A stretch of 64,000 nt of DNA from Bdellovibrionaceae bacterium UBA2339 (GCA_002344785.1 DDUL01000009.1:1-64000), one strand, 5' to 3'; positions 40,587 through 50,149 are shown, numbered from the stretch's first letter. The notes: a model not told the origin generated them from the letters alone. Program-made: numbers and translations.

Positions 40587-41807
40587 TTATTGATCCAATG
40601 CTTCGACAATAATGGCAATGCCCTGACCGCCACCGATACAGGCTGAGCCGACGCCGAATCGATCGCCGCGGCGTCGCAGCTCCATCACCAAGTGATTCAT
40701 GATTCGTGTACCGCTGGCGGCAAGCGGATGCCCGATCGCAATGGCGCCGCCATTGACGTTGGTGCGATCGCGCGGCAGGCCCAACTCTTTTTCGACTGCG
40801 AGATACTGAGCGGCAAAAGCTTCATTCACTTCGATGAGCGACATGTCCTCAAGCTTCAACTGCGCGCTTTGCAGCGCCTTGCGGATCGCAAGCGCCGGGC
40901 CAATGCCCATGATTTTGGGATCACAGCCGACACTGGCCCAGGCCACCATACGCGCGAGCGGCTTCAGGCCACGGCGGTGCGCCTCGAGTGCTGGCATGAG
41001 TACGGATATGGCTGCCCCGTCGACGATGCCACTGGCTGTCGCGGCCGTGACCGTGCCGCCGTCTTCAAAGAGCGCTTTCATGCCGCGAACTTTCTCAAGC
41101 GTCACGTCGGGCTTGGGGTGTTCGTCGCGTTCAACACTGAGTGTGCCCTTGCGAGTCTCGACTTGAACCGGCGCGATTTCGGATGCGAACAGATTTTTGC
41201 GTGTCGCCTCCGCACATCGCGCTTGCGAAAGCAGTGAGTACTCGTCGCACTCTTCGCGCGAAATCTTGTATTGCTCGGCCAAGTTTTCGGCGGTGATCGC
41301 CATAGGCAGTCCAACATACGCATCGGTGAGCGCGCTCGTCATGTAGTCTTCGAGCGGAGCTTTGCCCATACGAAAGCCCTCAAAGCGCGCGCCCCGAAGC
41401 ACGTAGGGGATTTGCGACATTTGCTCCACGCCGCCAGCCAACACACAGTTGGCCTCGCGATTCAAAATCATTTGCGCCGCCGAGATCCACGCTTGGAAAC
41501 CCGAGCCACAGAGTCGATTCAGACCCAAGGCGCCCACTTCCACGGGCACACCCAGTTTCAGTCCCAAGTGCCGAGGAACGTACGCGGCATCCGCTCCGCT
41601 TTGCACCACATTGCCGAGGACAACGTGCTCAATTTGTGAGGGCGACATTTTCACATCGGCCAAAGCCGCACGACTTGCGGTCAGAGCGAGATCCGTGGCG
41701 CCGACATCTTTGAGCGAGCCACCGAAGGCGCCAAAAGGCGTGCGTCGACCGGCGACGAGCACGGTTTCGTTGGGTGAGAAAAGTAAGTTCTTTGGGCTTG
41801 TTGTCAT
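40587..41807 (-). CDS. thiolase (acetyl-CoA C-acyltransferase)
   Basis: 406 residues from ATG 41807 (AGG eight bases upstream). Catalytic Cys100 in LCGSGFQAW, His in NGGAIAIGHPLAASGTR and second Cys in ACIGGGQG are all present. It condenses or cleaves acetyl/acyl-CoA. It leads the operon thiolase, SDR-like, acyl-CoA dehydrogenase (22 and 115 bases apart), consistent with beta-oxidation-type catabolism. Substrate length cannot be read from sequence. Confidence 0.95.
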   Translation of the reverse strand: MTTSPKNLLFSPNETVLVAGRRTPFGAFGGSLKDVGATDLALTASRAALADVKMSPSQIEHVVLGNVVQSGADAAYVPRHLGLKLGVPVEVGALGLNRLCGSGFQAWISAAQMILNREANCVLAGGVEQMSQIPYVLRGARFEGFRMGKAPLEDYMTSALTDAYVGLPMAITAENLAEQYKISREECDEYSLLSQARCAEATRKNLFASEIAPVQVETRKGTLSVERDEHPKPDVTLEKVRGMKALFEDGGTVTAATASGIVDGAAISVLMPALEAHRRGLKPLARMVAWASVGCDPKIMGIGPALAIRKALQSAQLKLEDMSLIEVNEAFAAQYLAVEKELGLPRDRTNVNGGAIAIGHPLAASGTRIMNHLVMELRRRGDRFGVGSACIGGGQGIAIIVEALDQ

Positions 41808-41866
41808 ATGGACCTGCTTGTTGAAATTCGTCGCACTCACTATCTTGCTCCTAAATGCCAAAGGAC

Positions 41867-41944
41867 GCTAGCCCCTAGGGAGGCTAGCTGGCGACGTCAA
41901 AGTCCGCTGTGGCTTTTGACTTCATGTGAGAGCAAGGCTAGCTG
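41867..41944. repeat. GCTAGC inverted and direct repeats upstream of purD
   Basis: GCTAGCC/GGCTAGC forms a 7-bp hairpin with an eight-base loop (41867-41888). AGGCTAGCTG occurs at 41881 and again at 41935 (the second copy reads AGGCTAGCTG across 41935-41944). They lie between the divergent thiolase and purD promoters; function unknown. Confidence 0.6.
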
Positions 41945-41963
41945 TTCTTCAGGCGGAGGTTTT

Positions 41964-43250
41964 ATGCGTCGTCGGCAAGTCCTAGTTGTCGGTTCAGGTG
42001 GGCGCGAGCACGCGCTGGTTCAAGCGCTTGTGGCCTCGCCCAGCGTCCAGCAAGTGTATGTCAGTCCCGGCAATGCCGGCATGGCGGCTGATGCCATTGT
42101 CCTTGAACTGAATTGGAAGCCACGCTCGCCCGACTTTGCGATGACGATTTCAAAGTTGCGCGAGCTGAACATTGATCTTGTGGTCATCGGTCCGGAACAA
42201 GCTTTGGCCGATGCGGTGAGTGATGCTTTACGTCAGCAGGGCTTCCTCGTCTTTGGTCCGTCTGCTGAAGCGGCGCAACTCGAGGCTTCGAAAATTTACG
42301 CCAAGGAATTCATGATCGAAGCCGGTGTGCCGACCGCGCGACACTTTGTCGTTGAGTCTGTCGCACAGACGATGGAATGCGCGCGGCATTTTCAACCGCC
42401 GTATGTGCTGAAGGCGGATGGCTTGGCCGCCGGTAAAGGTGTGTTGATTGAGAAAAGCCTGGAAGGCTTGCGCGAGGCCGCAGAGCGACTGTTTGAAAAG
42501 CGCGAGCTGGGCGAAGCCGGAAGTCGAGCTTTGCTCGAAGAGTTCAGCCCAGGTTGGGAGATGAGCCATCTGATCATCACCGACGGTGATCGACATCTCA
42601 CGCTGCCCGCGGCACAAGATCACAAACGTTTGCGCGACGCCGACGAGGGACCCAACACCGGCGGCATGGGAGTCGTGGCGCCCATCGCGCTACCGCCGAA
42701 TCTCAGCGAGCGTCTTGAGCGCGAAGTGGTGTTGCCGTCACTGGCGCTGATGCGTAAGCGCGGTTTTTTGTTTCGAGGTGTTTTGTTCATCGGCGTGATG
42801 GTGACGGAGTCAGGCCCCAGTGTTTTAGAATTCAATGTGCGCTTTGGTGACCCTGAAACTCAAGCGCTCTTGCCTCTCTTGGACGGCGATTGGTTCGAGG
42901 TGTTTGATGCCGTCGCTCGAGGTGAGTTCAGCAAGAAATTTTCATGGCGTCCCGACTGTTACACCGCCGTCGTCGTGATGGCCGCCGATGGCTATCCCGA
43001 AAATGTCGTGAAGGGTCAGACGATCGCCGCACTTGACGATCAAGGTCGGCACTCGGCAGGACGAATTCTGCATGCCGGTACAGCCCGAGATCCCCAAGGT
43101 CGCTGGGTGACTTCGGGAGGGCGAGTGCTCAACGCCATCGGTGAGGGGCAAAGTTTGAACGAGGCTCTGCAGAAAGCTTATCGAGTTGTCGACGCCGTTC
43201 AATGGCCAGGGGCGCGAGTTCGCCGCGATATTGGTGCCAAACAAATCTAA
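41964..43250 (+). CDS. purD: phosphoribosylamine-glycine ligase
   Basis: 428 residues from ATG 41964 (GGCGGAGG upstream). ATP-grasp enzyme of purine synthesis that joins glycine to phosphoribosylamine. Signatures: VLVVGSGGREHALVQAL, GPEQALADAVSDALR, PPYVLKADGLAAGKGV, AAQDHKRLRDADEGPNTGGM and EFNVRFGDPETQ. Normal length. Stands alone, with the thiolase operon diverging upstream and the P450 gene convergent six bases downstream. Confidence 0.97.
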   Translation: MRRRQVLVVGSGGREHALVQALVASPSVQQVYVSPGNAGMAADAIVLELNWKPRSPDFAMTISKLRELNIDLVVIGPEQALADAVSDALRQQGFLVFGPSAEAAQLEASKIYAKEFMIEAGVPTARHFVVESVAQTMECARHFQPPYVLKADGLAAGKGVLIEKSLEGLREAAERLFEKRELGEAGSRALLEEFSPGWEMSHLIITDGDRHLTLPAAQDHKRLRDADEGPNTGGMGVVAPIALPPNLSERLEREVVLPSLALMRKRGFLFRGVLFIGVMVTESGPSVLEFNVRFGDPETQALLPLLDGDWFEVFDAVARGEFSKKFSWRPDCYTAVVVMAADGYPENVVKGQTIAALDDQGRHSAGRILHAGTARDPQGRWVTSGGRVLNAIGEGQSLNEALQKAYRVVDAVQWPGARVRRDIGAKQI

Positions 43251-43256
43251 CTTGGC

Positions 43257-44609
43257 TTAGAAACTCAGACGAACGGGCAATTCGACAAGTCGTCGCGATT
43301 CAAGATTCTCCTGCCACCGCAACTCTTGAGAATCGAGCTCCAGATCTTGGATGTCTTCGAGGAAGACTTGCAAAGTCGAACCGATCACATTTGTCGAAAG
43401 CCAAGCGCCCGGACAGCGCTTTCCACCTGCGCCAAAAGTCAAAGCTGAAGAAGCTGCGGTCGTGAATCTTTGAAGATCGAACTTCGAGGCATTCGCGAAA
43501 GCGCTTTCGTCGTAATTGGCGCTCCCGATCAAGAGCGCAATTCGATCACCGGCCCGAATTTGTTCGCCGGCAAATTCCAAGTCAACTTGAGCAACGCGGC
43601 TGGTGATTTGTGTGGGGCTTTCCAGTCTCAGTGCCTCTTGAATGCCTAGTTCGAGACGAGTCTTCGCTGGCTGATCAGTTGAGTTTCCATCTTCGGCTTT
43701 CAGCAACTCCGACTTCCAATGAGTCCAGCGCGAGGCTTTTGGAGATTGCATGAGAGTTGCGTTGAGCCAAACGCCGAGCGTATTGGCCCAAGACTTCTCG
43801 ATGAAAACAGAAGTGACGAACATCAACATCAATTGCTCTGGCCAAGCTTCCGCATTGGCACCGATGTCTCGGAGCTTGGTCGCGACAGATTTGGTTGACG
43901 CCTGTCGGGGCGTCGCCGAATCCGAATCGGCGGAACACCAAGCGGCGAGTTTCTCGCGAAGCTCGCGATGAGCCTCGACGGCTTTGGCGACTTGCTCCGG
44001 CGTTGGTGTGGAAGCTGTCATCAATGCAAAAATGAGATCACTCAGTTCACAAAGGTGATGCACATCGTCCTTAGGATCTTCAAACAGTAGCCGAATCACT
44101 TCATGTCGAAGCGGTTTGGCAAACTTCGTCAAAAGATCCAATTGCAAGCTCGACGAAGGCGGCGTCGAAGCCTTCCATAAGTTGATTTGCGATCGAGCCC
44201 ATCGCCTCAGGAGTTGGGGCAGCTGAGCGAGGCGATCTGGACCTAAAAAGTTCCAGACGGCTTGCCGGTCGGTTTTGAGCTCATGCAGGTCGGAAAAAAA
44301 TGTCCAGCGCGAAAGCGTGTCATGAAGCTCTCGCGCCGAGGTCGGCACCTGGGATTGTGGGAACAAATGCTGAGCGCGCCGAGCTGTAAGTCTTGTGTCG
44401 CGAAGCCCGGCCTCGACGTCGGCGTAGCGAGGAATGAGCCAGGCCTTCTCGGTGCGGAAGGCTCGAGCCGTGCGGCGCAGACTCTCATAGGTGTCATAAG
44501 GTCGGGTCGACAAGAATGTCCTCTCTGCGCGGGCCGTCCGTTTAAACTCTAGACGTCCTAACGAGCCTCGTGGCGAGAGTCGGTTGAAGTTGTCTGAAGC
44601 CGATGACAT
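43257..44609 (-). CDS. cytochrome P450
   Basis: 450 residues from ATG 44609; ATG 44672 is in frame but overlaps the divergent ligase gene. The haem-binding loop LTFGAGGKRCPGAW (FxxGxxxCxG) and ExxR in QEALRLESP are clear. No membrane anchor. The I helix reads FVTSVFIEKSWANTL, where the usual AGxET is replaced: the acidic residue remains but Thr is Lys and Gly is Phe. Such changes occur in P450s with unusual chemistry. It is divergent from the acyl-AMP ligase with only about 84 bases between starts, so the two are probably co-regulated. Confidence 0.9.
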   Translation of the reverse strand: MSSASDNFNRLSPRGSLGRLEFKRTARAERTFLSTRPYDTYESLRRTARAFRTEKAWLIPRYADVEAGLRDTRLTARRAQHLFPQSQVPTSARELHDTLSRWTFFSDLHELKTDRQAVWNFLGPDRLAQLPQLLRRWARSQINLWKASTPPSSSLQLDLLTKFAKPLRHEVIRLLFEDPKDDVHHLCELSDLIFALMTASTPTPEQVAKAVEAHRELREKLAAWCSADSDSATPRQASTKSVATKLRDIGANAEAWPEQLMLMFVTSVFIEKSWANTLGVWLNATLMQSPKASRWTHWKSELLKAEDGNSTDQPAKTRLELGIQEALRLESPTQITSRVAQVDLEFAGEQIRAGDRIALLIGSANYDESAFANASKFDLQRFTTAASSALTFGAGGKRCPGAWLSTNVIGSTLQVFLEDIQDLELDSQELRWQENLESRRLVELPVRLSF

Positions 44610-44692
44610 GCTGATCAAGTCATCGACTGAATTTTCCAACGAGCTGGCCGAGGTTGCAAGTCGACACTGCATCAGAAGGATTCGGGAATCGC

Positions 44693-46339
44693 ATGGGCAT
44701 TATTCCGAGAAAGTTAGGCTCTCTGCGCGATGCCCAGCTGCAGCTGACATTTTCGGCTGAGCAAATGCAGACTCTCGCTATGCGGCGCGAGGCCGAATTT
44801 CGCAACTTAGGCCTAAGGGCTCGTGATCGCCTGATTCTGGCGCATGGAAACTCCGTGTACTTCTATGTGGATTTGTTGGCGGCCTGGCGGATCGGCGCGA
44901 GCGTCGTGCCGGTCGATCCGCAATTGACCGATGTCGAGCTTCGGCATCTGGTGCAGTTCACCGAAGCAAGGGCCGTGTGTGCACTTTCCAATCGAGCGCA
45001 AGGCCAGGGATCAAAAATTGAAGCATCAGAATTCGAAATTTGGCTTTCGGATGCATTTGATCTTCAGCAAAGACTTGCGGCCAGCGCTTTGTCGTCTGGC
45101 GCGACGATTGGCAAGATTCCTGAGGTTGCTGAGAATGCTGAGGTTGCTGAGACGGGGGACTCGACACATCAATTGGACGATCCGGCTCTCATACTGTTTA
45201 CGTCGGGATCTTCACAGGCCCCTAAGGGAGTGGTGCACAGCTTTCGAGGTGTGCTGGCCAAACTCAACATTTTCCACACTGTCATGCCGGCCGATGAGTG
45301 GGCGCGGACGCTCGTCATTTTGCCGACTCACTTCGTCTACGGTTTGATGAGTAATAGTTTGGCGCCGTGGTTTCAGGGCTGCGATCTTGTCGTTTACCCA
45401 AGCTTTGATCTTTCAACGCTTGCTCATCTCGGCGACATCCTTCGCAAGGAACGCATCACGGCTTTCTGTTCCGTACCGTCCATGTGGAAGCCTATTTTTC
45501 AGTTCGCTCCGCAACTTAAAGACGCTCCGGATTTTCGCCGAGTCCACTGTGCGGCGGCACCGCTGTCTCGAGAGTTGTGGCAACAAATCAAGGCATGGGC
45601 ACCTGGCATTGAGGTGAAGAATGTTTACGGTGCAACAGAAATGGGTTGTGCGATCACCGGTCCGCCCGATGGCCATGATTTTCACGACGGCGACATCGGC
45701 CAAGGCTGGGGCACACAACTGCATGTCGGTCCGCATCCGACGCAGTCGGCGTCCATCGATGAGCTAAGCGAAATTTGGTTGCAAGGTCCCAGCATGATGC
45801 TGGGTTATTACAAACGACCGGATCTGAGTGCGGAAGTGCTTGTCGACGGTTGGTATCGGACGGGTGATCTAGGCGTCAGAAATCAAGATGGACAAGTCAC
45901 GCATCGTGGTCGAGTGAACTTTGTCATCAACAAGTCGGGCATGAAGATTCATCCCGAGGATGTCGAGGCCGCGCTGAGCGGACATCCCGATGTGGCCGAC
46001 TGTGCGGCATGGGCATGGCCAGATCCATTGGCCGGCGAAGTTGTCGCAGTGGCGCTGGTGGCGCGGGATGCGAATCAAAAATGGCAAGATACTGATTGGC
46101 GCGGTTTTGAAGCTTGGCTGCGCCAGCGCTTAGCGCCTTACAAGCTGCCGACAATCTGGATGCAAGCAGCGAGTTTGCCTCGCACCGAAAGAGGCAAGCT
46201 GCAACGCGCTCGATTGGTGGAGATGTTTGTGCCTCAAGATCTGCGCGCCACTCGAGTTGATTCCGAGGCGAAAAGTCCAGACACGCCTCAGCGAGATTGG
46301 CGCGCAAAGGCTGCGAGAACTGAAGGCTCAAGCGAATGA
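44693..46339 (+). CDS. acyl-AMP/CoA ligase (ANL superfamily)
   Basis: 548 residues from ATG 44693; TTG 44654 is an alternative. Adenylation motifs: ILFTSGSSQAPKGVVHSF (P-loop A3), NVYGATEMG (A5), WYRTGDLG (A7), GRVNFVINKSGMKIHPEDVE (A8) and the catalytic Lys in RTERGKLQR (A10). It activates a carboxylic acid as acyl-AMP, then loads it on CoA or on a carrier protein. An EVAENAEVAE repeat lies in a loop (about 140). It overlaps the MBOAT gene by ATGA; with the carrier protein at 50196 it resembles DltA in logic, but the substrate pocket was not read. Confidence 0.9.
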   Translation: MGIIPRKLGSLRDAQLQLTFSAEQMQTLAMRREAEFRNLGLRARDRLILAHGNSVYFYVDLLAAWRIGASVVPVDPQLTDVELRHLVQFTEARAVCALSNRAQGQGSKIEASEFEIWLSDAFDLQQRLAASALSSGATIGKIPEVAENAEVAETGDSTHQLDDPALILFTSGSSQAPKGVVHSFRGVLAKLNIFHTVMPADEWARTLVILPTHFVYGLMSNSLAPWFQGCDLVVYPSFDLSTLAHLGDILRKERITAFCSVPSMWKPIFQFAPQLKDAPDFRRVHCAAAPLSRELWQQIKAWAPGIEVKNVYGATEMGCAITGPPDGHDFHDGDIGQGWGTQLHVGPHPTQSASIDELSEIWLQGPSMMLGYYKRPDLSAEVLVDGWYRTGDLGVRNQDGQVTHRGRVNFVINKSGMKIHPEDVEAALSGHPDVADCAAWAWPDPLAGEVVAVALVARDANQKWQDTDWRGFEAWLRQRLAPYKLPTIWMQAASLPRTERGKLQRARLVEMFVPQDLRATRVDSEAKSPDTPQRDWRAKAARTEGSSE

Positions 46340-47814
46340 GTTTTCACTCCACTGCGTATTTTTGCTTTTTGGCACTTGTGCTCTCGGCCGTGGCCCTCAG
46401 CCCAACCGGTCGACGGCCGCTTGTGCTGCTCGTGAGCAGCTGGATTTTCTATGCGTGGCAAGCGCCCTGGGCGCTCCTATTTTTGTTCGCTATCGTTGGA
46501 TTGACTTGGGTGTTGGCGGCAAAGCTTCGCGATGGCCCGCGCCGAATTTGGCTTGGCGTAGACGTGCTCGCCAAGTTGTTGTTGCTCATTTTGGCCAAGA
46601 TCTTTCTTCCATCGTGGAGTGAGAACTGGATCGTACCGGTGGGCTTGGTGTTTTATAGCTTTCAGAGTTTTGGTTACCTCATGGATGTCTACCGAGACTC
46701 ACGCGCTCATATTCCTGAGCCATTGAAGCTTGCGCTGTTCATTTCCTTCTTTCCAACCGTCATGTCGGGGCCGATTGAGAGAGCCGCTTCTTTGGTGCCA
46801 CAATTGAGTGGCGAGCGCTTGCGGCCCGAAGACAATTGGCACAATGCCGAAGCTTGGCGGGAGATTGGCGCGGGCCTTTTCAAAAAGCTCGTACTGGCTG
46901 ACGCACTATGGGTGTTTGTCGGACCTGTATTTCGTTTGCCACAGTTTCACGGCGGGCTTGAACTCTTGCTCGCTCTTTTGCTCGCGCGATTTATGATCTA
47001 CGCCGACTTTTCGGCTTACTCGAAGATCGCGAGGGGAACGGCGCGGCTTTTCGGCATCGACATTCGCGTGAACTTTGATCGGCCCTTTCAGGCGACCTCG
47101 TTGATCGATTATTGGCGTCGTTGGCATATTTCGCTTCACGATTGGATGAAGGACTATGTTTTCATCCCTCTCGCCAATTCGTCGATCGGCAAACAACTGG
47201 GTGTGCCCGCCGCGCTTTTCCTTTCGTTCATTTTCATGGGCCTTTGGCATGAAATCACGTGGACCTTCTTTGCCGTGGGTGTTTGGCATGGACTCTTTAT
47301 GGCCTTGGATCTGGCCACACGAGATCGTCGCCAAGCGCTGCTGATTCAGTGGGGAGCAGATCGAGTCCCGCGAATTCGAGATCTGGGGCTCAGACTGATC
47401 ACCTTGATGGTCTTCATCTTGCCGCCCACTTTGCTCTTCATGGCCAGTTCAATCAGTGATGTGCAGCTGATACTTCGCCAACTCATCACCGGAGACTGGT
47501 GGGTCGCGGCCCAATCTGCGAGTGGTTCATCTCTCGCTGCGGTGTTCGCGGACTTAGAGGCAACGCTGAAGCTTGTGTTGGAACGACTGGGTGGTCCGAC
47601 GCCAGAGCGTCAGGCGCTATTGATTCGTAGTCTTGCGCTGCTCGGCGTTTGGGGCATTGTCAGTGAGTTCAACCTATGGCCAAAGTTTGAACGATATCTA
47701 TCGACGGCGAGTTGGCCGATTCGATACCTCATCTATGTGATTTGGTTTCTTGCCCTGGTGGTTTGGGGTGAAACCTGGGGTGGCGCACCCTTTGTTTACT
47801 TCTCGTTCTTTTGA
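46336..47814 (+). CDS. MBOAT-family membrane O-acyltransferase
   Basis: 492 residues, about ten to twelve membrane helices. MBOAT signatures: SFFPTVMSGPIER, ADFSAYSKIARGTARLFGI, YWRRWHISLHDWMKDYVFIPL (split across the membrane) and FMGLWHEITWTFFAVGVWHG with the invariant His. Relatives such as DltB and AlgI transfer acyl groups to exported polymers or lipids. Transcribed with the acyl ligase (ATGA overlap). The expected acyl donor is a carrier protein like the one at 50196. Confidence 0.93.
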   Translation: MSFHSTAYFCFLALVLSAVALSPTGRRPLVLLVSSWIFYAWQAPWALLFLFAIVGLTWVLAAKLRDGPRRIWLGVDVLAKLLLLILAKIFLPSWSENWIVPVGLVFYSFQSFGYLMDVYRDSRAHIPEPLKLALFISFFPTVMSGPIERAASLVPQLSGERLRPEDNWHNAEAWREIGAGLFKKLVLADALWVFVGPVFRLPQFHGGLELLLALLLARFMIYADFSAYSKIARGTARLFGIDIRVNFDRPFQATSLIDYWRRWHISLHDWMKDYVFIPLANSSIGKQLGVPAALFLSFIFMGLWHEITWTFFAVGVWHGLFMALDLATRDRRQALLIQWGADRVPRIRDLGLRLITLMVFILPPTLLFMASSISDVQLILRQLITGDWWVAAQSASGSSLAAVFADLEATLKLVLERLGGPTPERQALLIRSLALLGVWGIVSEFNLWPKFERYLSTASWPIRYLIYVIWFLALVVWGETWGGAPFVYFSFF

Positions 47815-47820
47815 TTACTG

Positions 47821-48723
47821 TCACTTGACGATCAGGGGCGAGGCCTCGGAGTGAACGCGGCCTTCGCGCTCAATCCCGAGGCGCACGCAATTTGGCAAGG
47901 CGAACATCGCATGGTGGATGCGTCCATCATAGGCCTGCCGATCCTGAATTCCCCAGTTCGCTAAGTCTCTGTCGATCTCAGTCGGAGACTTCGCAAAGGG
48001 ACTTTGCGTGCGAGAGGCCCACACAAATCCCCAAGACTCAGCGTAGAAGGGAATGAATCTTTCAAAGCTCTCAACGATCGGAAAGACTTCTCGCAGCGTG
48101 TGCACAATGCCTGCGTGATACTTTAAGTTGTGCACGCTACTCCGGCCCGCTTGCGAGATCAGAACGCCATCCGGTGAAAGCTTTTGCACGAGATTCTCAT
48201 AGAACTCGACGGTGAAGAGAGTGCGAGCCGGCGAAGCCTCAAGCGGATCTGGAATATCCAAATAGATGACATCGAATTGATGTGAGGTTTGCGCGAGCCA
48301 TTTGCGTGCGTCTTCGTGATGAATTCGCACGCGCGGATCCTCATAAGCTCCGCGGTGCCACTCCGGCAAATACTGTTTGTAGGCTGCAACGGCCTCTGCA
48401 TCCAAATCGCACAGGACGATTTGCTGAAGTCGCTTGTACTTGACCAGCTCCGCAAGTCCGCTTCCCGGTCCGCCGCCGACCATCAGTGCACTCTGGGCTT
48501 TGTCGAGAATCGCCAACGGCGCATGAACCATCACTTCGTTGAAGAGCCGATGATCGATCTGCGAGGACTGTGGTTTTTGATCAATCATCACAGCTTTGCC
48601 AAAGGTCGAAGTTCTCAAGATCTCAACGTGTTGAAAGGCCGTGTGTCGCTCCCAAAGTGTTTCGAGTACTTCAAAGCGAAAAACTTCACCGGGCTGGAGG
48701 ATGAATTCACGCCATTGACTCAT
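47821..48723 (-). CDS. spermidine synthase-like aminopropyltransferase
   Basis: 300 residues. Rossmann-fold aminopropyltransferase features: MIDQKPQSSQIDHRLFNE, LMVGGGPGSGLAELVKY, the SAM-derivative acidic residue in LCDLDAEAV, and YLDIPDPLEASPARTLFT with both Asp of DxxDP. The Gly loop (GGGPGSG instead of GGGDGG) and the His in place of Glu after QID depart from housekeeping SpeE. It may use a polyamine or related amine. ATGA overlap with the haem-oxygenase-like gene upstream. Confidence 0.85.
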   Translation of the reverse strand: MSQWREFILQPGEVFRFEVLETLWERHTAFQHVEILRTSTFGKAVMIDQKPQSSQIDHRLFNEVMVHAPLAILDKAQSALMVGGGPGSGLAELVKYKRLQQIVLCDLDAEAVAAYKQYLPEWHRGAYEDPRVRIHHEDARKWLAQTSHQFDVIYLDIPDPLEASPARTLFTVEFYENLVQKLSPDGVLISQAGRSSVHNLKYHAGIVHTLREVFPIVESFERFIPFYAESWGFVWASRTQSPFAKSPTEIDRDLANWGIQDRQAYDGRIHHAMFALPNCVRLGIEREGRVHSEASPLIVK

Positions 48724-49499
48724 GCGGGACCTTTCAAAGAACGAGTCGACGAGCTGATCGAAGTTTCAATCCATACGCCTTCCCAAAAACGCTTCTCCGC
48801 TTCAAGTCCTTGGCGGGCTCCAAGGCGAACGTGGGCTTGAAGATCATCACGTGAAGAGTCTGTGGTCGCAGCGTTGAGCAAGACATCAATCGAGGTCCAC
48901 AAGGCATCCGCATGTAGGGGGTCAGCCTCGAGATGCAATTCAAAAAACTCAAGCGCTGAAGCTTCGAGCTGAGTCATGTGGGCATGGCGTCGCAGCCCTT
49001 GGAGAAAGATCGTGTATTGTGCGGAAGTCAGCTCTTCCGTCGCAGGTCCAATCCAACCCAAGGCGAAACCCAAGTTGGCCAAGTGCTTGAGGTCCTTGCT
49101 TTGGCGTGGCCCAGCTAAAGTCTCCACGCGCTTGAGCATCTGCTCAACGTCCTGAATCCACTGACTCACGCTTGGACCAGCGGGGGCTTGCTCGTCGCCA
49201 CCCCAGGCGCGGACGAAGAGCGTGAGTTTGTGAACATGGCTTTGTTCGCTTTGGCCTCGACCTGTTTCTTCCAGCCAATTTTCTTCAAGTGCTGACTTCG
49301 CAAGCGGAAAGGCTTCGAAAAAACCAGCGAGTCTCAGCATCCAATCTGGGAATCGGCGGGCATAGTGCAGATACTGCGACCACACGCGAGCGATCTGCTG
49401 ATGATCCAGATGGCCGAGTTCACGCGCAAAGTTTGAGTGCAGCACATCTTGACGCAGAGATTGAAGTTCCGCGTTTAAGGCCTCGCGAAAGGAGTTCAC
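48720..49499 (-). CDS. haem-oxygenase-like putative di-iron oxidase (HDO/TENA superfamily)
   Basis: 259 residues from GTG 49499, which overlaps the PaiB stop as GTGA; GGAG lies seven bases upstream. All-helical. ALEENWLEETGRGQSEQSHV carries Glu and His in the order NxxEExG...SH of UndA/CADD/BesC-type enzymes, and FFELHLEADPLHADALW gives His189, Asp193 and His196; Glu155/156 in ATEELTSAQY may be another ligand. Members cleave or hydroxylate fatty acids, amino acids or guanidines with O2. Between a PaiB flavoprotein and a spermidine-synthase-like gene, the substrate may be an amine or acyl conjugate. Confidence 0.78.
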   Translation of the reverse strand: MNSFREALNAELQSLRQDVLHSNFARELGHLDHQQIARVWSQYLHYARRFPDWMLRLAGFFEAFPLAKSALEENWLEETGRGQSEQSHVHKLTLFVRAWGGDEQAPAGPSVSQWIQDVEQMLKRVETLAGPRQSKDLKHLANLGFALGWIGPATEELTSAQYTIFLQGLRRHAHMTQLEASALEFFELHLEADPLHADALWTSIDVLLNAATTDSSRDDLQAHVRLGARQGLEAEKRFWEGVWIETSISSSTRSLKGPA

Positions 49500-50149
49500 G
49501 TCGATTCTCCTGAACTGCGCGGCGAACTTTGGAACAAAACTTTTTCCATCCAACTTGCGAGATCGCCTTGGCCCTTGCCCCGCAATTCACGAATCACATT
49601 CTCTTGATCTGAGCGTGATCGATTTTGACTGAGCTTGAAGCTGCATTGCAGATCACGCACTTCCAACTCGACGCCGACGATCAGCTGACGCAAAGGTTTG
49701 ATGGCGGGATGTTCGCCGGAGATCGACCAGGCTGTGCGATTGTGAGCTTCCGCCCAGGACACCGTCGCTTGCACGATCTCCCAGGTGCGCGCTTCATCGT
49801 CGATGATGCGCGCTGAACCGCGAAGATGTGCGGACATGAAGTTCCAAGTCGGAGGAATGTTGGGATTCGAATACCAACTCGATGAAATGTAAGCGTGTGG
49901 GCCCAAAAAGATCGCCATGACTTCTGCGTCTGGCCCCGAACTTCGCAACTTCTGCACCAAGGTGTTGCTGGCTGTGAGATGCCCATACAGCTTGTGAAGG
50001 CGCGCGGAAGGATCAGTTGGAGTGTCGAGTTCGAGCAAAGGGATGTGAGAAGCTTCAAAGCCTTGTAGCAAAGTCGCAAAGGGATATTGAGCGAGGAACT
50101 CGCGGATGAGCTTAGGGTCTTCGACTTTAAAATTCGCCGGTACGTACAA
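49496..50149 (-). CDS. PaiB-like FMN-binding protein
   Basis: 217 residues from TTG 50149, preceded by AAGGA. The start MYVPANFKV is the conserved PaiB N-terminus, followed by FATLLQGFEASHIPLLEL, YGHLTASN (for HlARaN) and FLGPHAYISSSWY, all family landmarks of the split-barrel FMN-binding fold. PaiB in Bacillus is listed as a negative regulator of protease and sporulation genes, beside a spermidine acetyltransferase (PaiA). Here it leads an operon with an oxidase-like and a spermidine-synthase-like gene, so an amine link recurs. It may be an oxidoreductase rather than a regulator. Confidence 0.88.
   Translation of the reverse strand: MYVPANFKVEDPKLIREFLAQYPFATLLQGFEASHIPLLELDTPTDPSARLHKLYGHLTASNTLVQKLRSSGPDAEVMAIFLGPHAYISSSWYSNPNIPPTWNFMSAHLRGSARIIDDEARTWEIVQATVSWAEAHNRTAWSISGEHPAIKPLRQLIVGVELEVRDLQCSFKLSQNRSRSDQENVIRELRGKGQGDLASWMEKVLFQSSPRSSGEST

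Noticed and set aside
44660..44693. Overlapping divergent starts of P450 and ligase
   Set aside because: The longer starts (44672 minus, 44654 plus) would overlap. Shorter starts leave a normal divergent promoter, so the overlap is probably an annotation artefact.
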